A stretch of 64,000 nt of DNA from Megamonas hypermegale_A (GTDB lineage: Bacteria; Bacillota; Negativicutes; Selenomonadales; Selenomonadaceae), in NCBI RefSeq assembly GCF_030371585.1, contig NZ_JAUDCE010000005.1, one strand, 5' to 3'. The notes under the pieces are model-generated. The model worked only from the letters and a program-made list of their open reading frames with translations. It was not told the DNA's origin and made no database searches. Positions 58,822 to 64,000 of the stretch are shown here, piece after piece. The position numbers and the translations under genes are program-made. The stretch's first letter is position 1, and each line of letters begins with the position of its first letter.

Positions 58822-60245
58822 TGGCGGAACAAATGTGGGGCGGCAGGTTCGCCAAATCTACAGACGAAATGATTAACGAGTTTCAGGCCTCCATCAATTT
58901 CGACAAGCGCATGTATCACGAAGATATCGCCGGCAGCATCGCTCATGCGAAAATGCTCAACAAGGTAGGCATATTAAACGATGAAGATACAAACGCCATC
59001 ATCACCGGCCTGAAAAACATTCTGGCAAAAATCGAACAAGGCGATTTCAATTTCTCCGTTGAATTGGAAGACATTCATATGAATATCGAAAAACGCCTGA
59101 CGGAAGCCATCGGCGACGCCGGCGGCAGACTGCATACGGCCAGAAGCCGCAACGACCAGGTGGCGCTCGACACGCATATGTACGTCCGCCGCGAAACGGT
59201 TGAAGTTTTAAAGCTCATTAAAGAACTGCAAACGGCTTTTGCCGATACAGCAAAAAAATACAAAGAAGTAATCATGCCGGGTTATACCCATCTGCAACGT
59301 GCGCAGCCGATTTTGTTCTCGCACCACATGATGGCGTATTTCTCCATGCTCAGCCGTGATTTCTCCCGCTTCAAGGGCGTGTACGAACGCTGCGACATCA
59401 TGCCGCTCGGCGCAGGCGCGCTTGCCGGTACGACTTTCCCGATTGACCGTCAATTCGTAGCACAGCAGCTCAACTTCGACGCAATCTACACGAATAGCCT
59501 CGATGCCGTAAGCGACAGAGATTACATCATGGAATTTTTAGCCGCAGCTTCCATTCTCATGATACATCTGAGCCGTATCAGCGAAGAAATCATCTTCTGG
59601 TGCTCCCGCGAATTTTCCTTCGTGGAACTCGACGACGCTCACTGCACCGGTTCCAGCATGATGCCGCAGAAAAAAAATCCGGACGTATCCGAACTCGTCC
59701 GCGGCAAAACGGGCCGTGTAATCGGTCATCTGATGGCAATGCTCACGACTGTAAAAGGTCTGCCGCTTGCCTATAATAAAGACTTGCAGGAAGACAAGGA
59801 AGGCCTGTTCGACGCCATTGATACGGTCAAATTCAGCCTTGCCGTTTACGCTCAGCTCATTCGCGGCATGAAAGTAAGAAGCGACGTTATGCTCAAAGCC
59901 GTTCGCGAAGACTTCTCCAACGCGACTGACCTTGCCGACTATCTCGTAAAAAAAGGTATGCCGTTCAGAAAAGCGCACAGCGTATCCGGTCATGCCGTTC
60001 ACTACTGCATTGAGCAGGGTAAATGGCTGGAAGATTTGACTATGGACGAATACAAACAGATGTCCGACCTATTTGAAGACGACATCTACGAAGCCATCAA
60101 ACCGGAAACATGCGTTAAAAACCGCAATTCCTACGGCGGAACATCCTATAAACAGGTGGATATGCAGCTGGAAACGGCTGACAAAATTCTGCAGAATGAA
60201 CAGTCTCAGCTTGCTATCTTCACTGATAAACAGGTAAAACTCTAA
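58821..60245 (+). CDS. argH: Argininosuccinate lyase
   Basis: A 474-aa fumarase-superfamily lyase, last step to arginine. The signature GSSMMPQKKNPDVSE carries the catalytic Ser loop; MWGGRFAKSTDEM, HTARSRNDQVALDTH and GYTHLQRAQP are present. Ends the operon before a terminator. Confidence 0.97.
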   Translation: MAEQMWGGRFAKSTDEMINEFQASINFDKRMYHEDIAGSIAHAKMLNKVGILNDEDTNAIITGLKNILAKIEQGDFNFSVELEDIHMNIEKRLTEAIGDAGGRLHTARSRNDQVALDTHMYVRRETVEVLKLIKELQTAFADTAKKYKEVIMPGYTHLQRAQPILFSHHMMAYFSMLSRDFSRFKGVYERCDIMPLGAGALAGTTFPIDRQFVAQQLNFDAIYTNSLDAVSDRDYIMEFLAAASILMIHLSRISEEIIFWCSREFSFVELDDAHCTGSSMMPQKKNPDVSELVRGKTGRVIGHLMAMLTTVKGLPLAYNKDLQEDKEGLFDAIDTVKFSLAVYAQLIRGMKVRSDVMLKAVREDFSNATDLADYLVKKGMPFRKAHSVSGHAVHYCIEQGKWLEDLTMDEYKQMSDLFEDDIYEAIKPETCVKNRNSYGGTSYKQVDMQLETADKILQNEQSQLAIFTDKQVKL

Positions 60246-60248
60246 AAC

Positions 60249-60285
60249 AAAAACAGAGTAGAGAAAATCTCTACTCTGTTTTTTT
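60249..60285. terminator. Bidirectional terminator between argH and hydF
   Basis: AAAAACAGAGTAGAGA and TCTCTACTCTGTTTTT form a 16-bp stem with a three-base loop; T runs on both strands serve the converging operons. Confidence 0.92.
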
Positions 60286-61489
60286 ATTTATCGGCAAGCT
60301 CTATATTAAGCGGACGCACCGTGCGCTGCAATATGCCGTTCATATAGGCAATGGCAGTCCCGTAATTACTCATCGGTACATTCTGCTTCTGCGCCGTTTG
60401 CAGTCTTGACTGCATTTCGCGCTCGTTGAGCATACAGCCGCCGCAGTGGATTACCAGTCTGTAGCCGGACAAATCCTGCGGAAATTCCGTGCCGGAGGTG
60501 AAAACGAACTGCGGCTCGGCTTTCGTGTATTTTCTTATCCAGTTCGGTAGTTTGACTGTGCCGATATCATCGCACTGGCGGTGATGCGTACAGCCTTCAG
60601 CAATGAGAATTTTGTCGCCGTCTTTAATCGTATCGAGAACTTTTACGGCGGCCACCTGACGCTCTAAATTGCCCTTGTAACGCGAGAATAAAATGGAAAA
60701 TGATGTCAGTTCCATATCCTCCGGCACGATTTTGCTAACTTTGGCAAACGCTTGACTGTCGGTGATTACAAGGCGCGGTTTCGTCTTTAAATTACCGAGC
60801 GTATCGGCCAGATTGTCATCCTGCGTCATAACGGCCGTTGCGCCGATATCGAGAAGCTCGCGGATTACCTGCTGCTGCGGCAGAATAAGGCGGCCTTTCG
60901 GCGCTGCTTTATCTATCGGAATGACGAGAACGACCGTGTCTTTCGGCGCTACAATATCCTTCAGAATAAATTTTTCCTGTTTCCTTTTGGCAAAATGAGC
61001 CAGTTTTTCTTTTAATTCCTTAACGCCTTCACCAGTGGCGGCGCTTACGAAAACGGTCCGCTCATCGATTGTAATCTGCCGCTTTAAATCGGGCTTCAAA
61101 TCAATTTTATTGTAAGCGAGAACGTACGGTATCTGCTGGCTTGTTATCTGATTTAAAATCTGTTCATCGAAGGAAGTCATGCCGTACATCGCATTGATGA
61201 CAAGCACGGCAATATCCGTCTTGCACAGCACCTGCATTGTTTTTTCCGTGCGCAGAATGCCGAGCGCGCCGCTGTCGTCAAGCCCCGCCGTATCAATGAC
61301 GGTAACGGGGCCGAGCGGCAAAAGCTCCATTGATTTTTGCACAGGGTCAGTCGTCGTTCCCTTTATCTCAGAAACGACGGCGATATTCTGACCCGTAATG
61401 GCGTTCATAAGGCTGGATTTACCGGCATTGCGCATACCGAAAAAAGCGATATGAATACGGTTGGCGGACGGTGTCTGATTTAAATTCAT
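60284..61489 (-). CDS. hydF: [FeFe]-hydrogenase maturation GTPase HydF
   Basis: A 401-aa scaffold that carries the 2Fe precursor of the H-cluster to HydA. GTPase G1 is GMRNAGKSS (18-26), with DTAGLDD and NKIDL. The C-terminal cluster-binding cysteines appear as EGCTHHRQC and IHCGGC. ATG 61489 follows AGAGG. 14 bases after hydG. No hydrogenase gene lies in the window. Confidence 0.95.
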   Translation of the reverse strand: MNLNQTPSANRIHIAFFGMRNAGKSSLMNAITGQNIAVVSEIKGTTTDPVQKSMELLPLGPVTVIDTAGLDDSGALGILRTEKTMQVLCKTDIAVLVINAMYGMTSFDEQILNQITSQQIPYVLAYNKIDLKPDLKRQITIDERTVFVSAATGEGVKELKEKLAHFAKRKQEKFILKDIVAPKDTVVLVIPIDKAAPKGRLILPQQQVIRELLDIGATAVMTQDDNLADTLGNLKTKPRLVITDSQAFAKVSKIVPEDMELTSFSILFSRYKGNLERQVAAVKVLDTIKDGDKILIAEGCTHHRQCDDIGTVKLPNWIRKYTKAEPQFVFTSGTEFPQDLSGYRLVIHCGGCMLNEREMQSRLQTAQKQNVPMSNYGTAIAYMNGILQRTVRPLNIELADK

Positions 61490-61503
61490 ACGAAAGACCT
61501 CTC

Positions 61504-62922
61504 TTAAAATCTGAAATCGCGCTGTCCCTGTTCGATAAGTCCAAGCTGTTTTTTGACGATATCGCGGATTTTTTCACTTTTTATCAGCGGAATTTGTTTC
61601 TCGATTAAAGCGTTGCCCGTATTTTTCGTATCTTCACTTGCATAATCGCAAAGATATTCCTTCAGCGTCATCAGCGCATTCGGCAGACAGCAGTTGGAAA
61701 TCTGGCCGCTCTTGCACAGGCTCATAAAACGGTCGCCGACACGGCCGGCACGATAGCAGGCAGTGCAGAAACTCGGCACGAAATCCTGTTTCATCAGCCA
61801 GTTTACGACTTCATCGAGCGTTCTGTTGTCGCTTACGTCAAACTGACTGGAGTCCTCTTCCGGCAGTTCATGTTCGGCATAACCGCCGACGCTGGTGCGC
61901 GAACCGCCGCTGATTTGCGAAATACCGAGCTGCAGCACACGTTCGCGGCACTTCTGGCTTTCGCGCGTTGATACAATCATACCCGTATACGGCACGGCAA
62001 CGCGAATGCAAGCGACAATTTTGGCAAACGTATCATCATCAATACCGTTGTCGAAGGTGGACGGGTCGATATCGTCGGCGCGGCGGATACGCGGCACGCT
62101 GATAGTATGCGGACCGACGCCGAAGCGGGCTTCCAGATGTTCGGCGTGCATGAGCAGTCCGGCAAATTCATAGCGGTATTTTTCCAGACCGAACAGCACG
62201 CCGCAGCCGACATCGTCGATGCCGCCTTCCATCGCCCTGTCCATAGCTTCCGTATGGTAGGCGTAATCATGTTTCGGGCCGGTCGGATGCAGTTTTTCGT
62301 AACTTTCTTTATGATACGTTTCCTGAAACAGAATATACGTGCCGATACCGGCTTCTTTCAGTTTGCGGTAATTTTCCGCCGTAGTGGCGGCAATATTGAC
62401 ATTTACGCGGCGGATAGCACCGTTTTTGTGCTTAATGCTGTAAATAGTCTTAATACTTTCCAGCACGTATTCAATCGGATTGTTCACCGGATCTTCACCC
62501 GTTTCCAGCGCCAAACGCTTATGCCCCATATCCTGAAGAGCGATTACCTCGCGCTTGATATCCTCCTGCGACAGTTTTTTGCGCGGAATATGCTTGTTTT
62601 TAGCATGGTACGGGCAGTAAACACAGCCGTTCACGCAGTAATTGGAAAGATACAGCGGTGCAAACAGCACAATTCTGTCGCCGTAGAAATCATCTTTTAT
62701 TTTTTTTGCCAGATGAAAAATTTCCTCATTAAGTTCCGGAATATCGCAAGCGAGCAGCACGGAGGCTTCACGATGCGACAGCCCTTTTTCCAGTTTGGCT
62801 TTAGCCAGAATTTCCCTGATTAAGGTTTCATTATGCTTATTTTCATCAGCATAGGAAAGTGTAGCGAGAATTTCTTCATGATTGATGAATTCTTCCGCTT
62901 TAGCAGATTTCGGATTATACAA
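61504..62922 (-). CDS. hydG: [FeFe]-hydrogenase maturation radical SAM tyrosine lyase HydG
   Basis: A 472-aa radical SAM enzyme that cleaves tyrosine to supply CO and cyanide. The SAM-cluster motif CVNGCVYC gives C96, C100 and C103; the C-terminal auxiliary-cluster region FCTACYRAGRVGDRFMSLC is present. The start is TTG 62922 with only a modest AAGTGGAT ribosome site. It is separated from hydE by repeat copy C. Confidence 0.94.
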   Translation of the reverse strand: MYNPKSAKAEEFINHEEILATLSYADENKHNETLIREILAKAKLEKGLSHREASVLLACDIPELNEEIFHLAKKIKDDFYGDRIVLFAPLYLSNYCVNGCVYCPYHAKNKHIPRKKLSQEDIKREVIALQDMGHKRLALETGEDPVNNPIEYVLESIKTIYSIKHKNGAIRRVNVNIAATTAENYRKLKEAGIGTYILFQETYHKESYEKLHPTGPKHDYAYHTEAMDRAMEGGIDDVGCGVLFGLEKYRYEFAGLLMHAEHLEARFGVGPHTISVPRIRRADDIDPSTFDNGIDDDTFAKIVACIRVAVPYTGMIVSTRESQKCRERVLQLGISQISGGSRTSVGGYAEHELPEEDSSQFDVSDNRTLDEVVNWLMKQDFVPSFCTACYRAGRVGDRFMSLCKSGQISNCCLPNALMTLKEYLCDYASEDTKNTGNALIEKQIPLIKSEKIRDIVKKQLGLIEQGQRDFRF

Positions 62923-62955
62923 AGATATCCACTTCTTTCATAAAAGTTGTTTATT

Positions 62956-63442
62956 GTTCATTTTTCTTTTGAAAGGTCAAAAGAAAAACGAACCAAAAAG
63001 AAAAAACCTTTTAACGTTTCGCTAACGCTGCACTGGGCGAGCCTTCGCAACCCTTCTCTAAAAACAGACAGTACAACGGCTCGAAATGTTTGGAATTTGG
63101 CTCGTGCCCTCTATTTCCAGCAGAAACTTAATTTGAGCTGTTGACACAATATTTCGCTAGTCATGCTAAATTTTTGTCTGCGTTGGAGATTTTTACGGTA
63201 GCTTTAGCTATTAAGAAAATAGTTTTTTAGCTCTGTTTTTAGTTTAAATGTTTGAGCGTAGCGAGTTTTTAAACGTTAGAGATAAAAAACTATTTTCTTA
63301 AAGTAAAAATCTTTTAGCAGTGCACGAACCAAAGGGTTTCTTTTTCGGCAACTTTTCTTTGCCTTCAAAGAAAAATTGTCTGGCACAATATGAAGATAAA
63401 TTAATAAATAATTCTCTTTACCTTATATTGTGCCAAATCGGC
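62956..63442 (-). repeat. Structured dispersed repeat, copy C (full length, about 487 bp)
   Basis: It is nearly identical to copy A along its length: 17-bp end hairpin (one change in the second arm), CTGCACTGGGC block, central long hairpin, GCAACTTTTCTTTG hairpin, CAATAT/ATATTG end. It fills the gap between hydE (stop at 63460) and hydG. Orientation relative to hydE equals that of copy A relative to its gene. Confidence 0.88.
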
Positions 63443-63459
63443 ACTTTCAAAGATTTATC

Positions 63460-64000
63460 TCAAATTAAACTATCGCCTCGACCGACAATTACTTCGTAAC
63501 CGTATTGCTTTAGCATTCCTTTTAAATTATTAATCCCTTCCAGCGATTCGCCGCCCGTTATTTTCTTGTTGTTATATAGAGTATATAGATTTCTGATGTT
63601 GGTAGGCGAAATATTAGGCATGATGACATTCGCTCCGGCCTCCAACCCTTTTACCGTGCCGTTTTCGCTGAGCGTGGCCAGCGCCGTCGTCGCGGGCAAC
63701 AGAACTTTCGGCAGCAACAGCCGCACGATGGATAAAATAACGAGCGTAAGCTCTACGCTGCCTGCCTGTTTATCCCTGAACGGCGTCTGATTATGCGGAA
63801 TAAAAGGACCGATGCCTATCATATGCGGTTTAAATTCGCTTAAAAATTTTAAATCGGCAATTAAATTATCTATTGTTTGATATGGTGAACCAATCATCAT
63901 TCCAGCACCGACCTGATAGCCGATTTCTTTTAGCTCCTTAAGACAGTTCATGCGGTGCGCAAAGCTCATTTCCGACGGATGAAGCAAAGTATAATGCTTT
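63460..64000 (-). CDS. hydE: [FeFe]-hydrogenase maturation radical SAM protein HydE (partial)
   Basis: Only the C-terminal 179 or so residues lie in the window; the gene continues beyond base 64000, so the SAM-cluster cysteines are not visible. LKEIGYQVGAGMMIGSPYQT, KPHMIGIGPFIPHNQTPF and GANVIMPNISPTNIRNLYTL are typical of the HydE barrel. It precedes hydG and hydF in the same direction. Confidence 0.92.
   Translation of the reverse strand, partial: KHYTLLHPSEMSFAHRMNCLKELKEIGYQVGAGMMIGSPYQTIDNLIADLKFLSEFKPHMIGIGPFIPHNQTPFRDKQAGSVELTLVILSIVRLLLPKVLLPATTALATLSENGTVKGLEAGANVIMPNISPTNIRNLYTLYNNKKITGGESLEGINNLKGMLKQYGYEVIVGRGDSLI

Noticed and set aside
62947..63144. Plus-strand 65-codon frame in repeat copy C
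   Set aside because: Lysine/arginine-rich translation of hairpin sequence; not kept open in copy A and lacking a ribosome site.

Overview
The window reads as one contiguous chromosomal segment of an anaerobic Bacillota. My inference is class Negativicutes (Selenomonadales-like), from the complete HydE/HydG/HydF set, the zinc-type S14, L33 and L36, the two-gene SufC/SufB-like pair, many TTG starts with strong Shine-Dalgarno sites, and the general look of the proteins. No phylogeny was computed and I do not name a genus.

Layout. 1-4.3 kb: a 1406-aa acyl-CoA dehydratase activase-like ATPase, then a candidate orphan sRNA. 4.5-5.0 kb: copy A of a roughly 490-bp structured repeat. 5-8 kb (minus): a ferredoxin-type aldo/keto reductase and FtsH. 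8.2-9.9 kb (plus): three tandem Hsp20 genes behind a promoter carrying an inverted repeat and a leader hairpin. 10-15.3 kb (minus): an AT-rich six-gene catabolic operon (DUF1537 kinase, BKACE-type cleavage enzyme, FCD-GntR regulator, GlcG-like protein, BASS transporter, Asp/Glu racemase-like protein). 15.4-22.2 kb: accessory genes (two flavodoxins, one a lipoprotein; Uma2; aldo/keto reductase; acetyltransferase; Nudix; XRE-methyltransferase; DUF134-NifX fusion). This region also holds a type I toxin-antitoxin-like locus (19.73-20.12 kb) and repeat copy B.

22.3-48.8 kb (minus) is the translation superregion. In transcription order it runs tRNA cluster, rpmG-secE-nusG-rplK-rplA-rplJ-rplL, then L7Ae-like-rpsL-rpsG-fusA-tuf, the S10/spc/alpha gene set through rplQ, then ecfA1-ecfA2-ecfT-truA. 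Two expected pieces are absent. rpoB-rpoC are not between rplL and the L7Ae gene: a terminator and a new promoter stand there instead. map is missing between adk and infA, where a promoter and a highly foldable leader are found.

49.6-51.3 kb (plus): sufC and a short SufB-like scaffold. 51.4 kb: an unrecognised secreted protein. 52.2-60.2 kb (plus): the full arginine operon argCJBDF-argGH, able to make arginine from glutamate through the acetyl cycle. 60.3-64 kb (minus): hydF, hydG and the C-terminal part of hydE, with repeat copy C between hydE and hydG.

Best leads: the convergent small-toxin/antisense-RNA locus, the three-copy structured repeat that always abuts a gene's stop codon in the same relative orientation, the infA leader, the promoter embedded in the terminator before ecfA1, and the unassigned catabolic operon.
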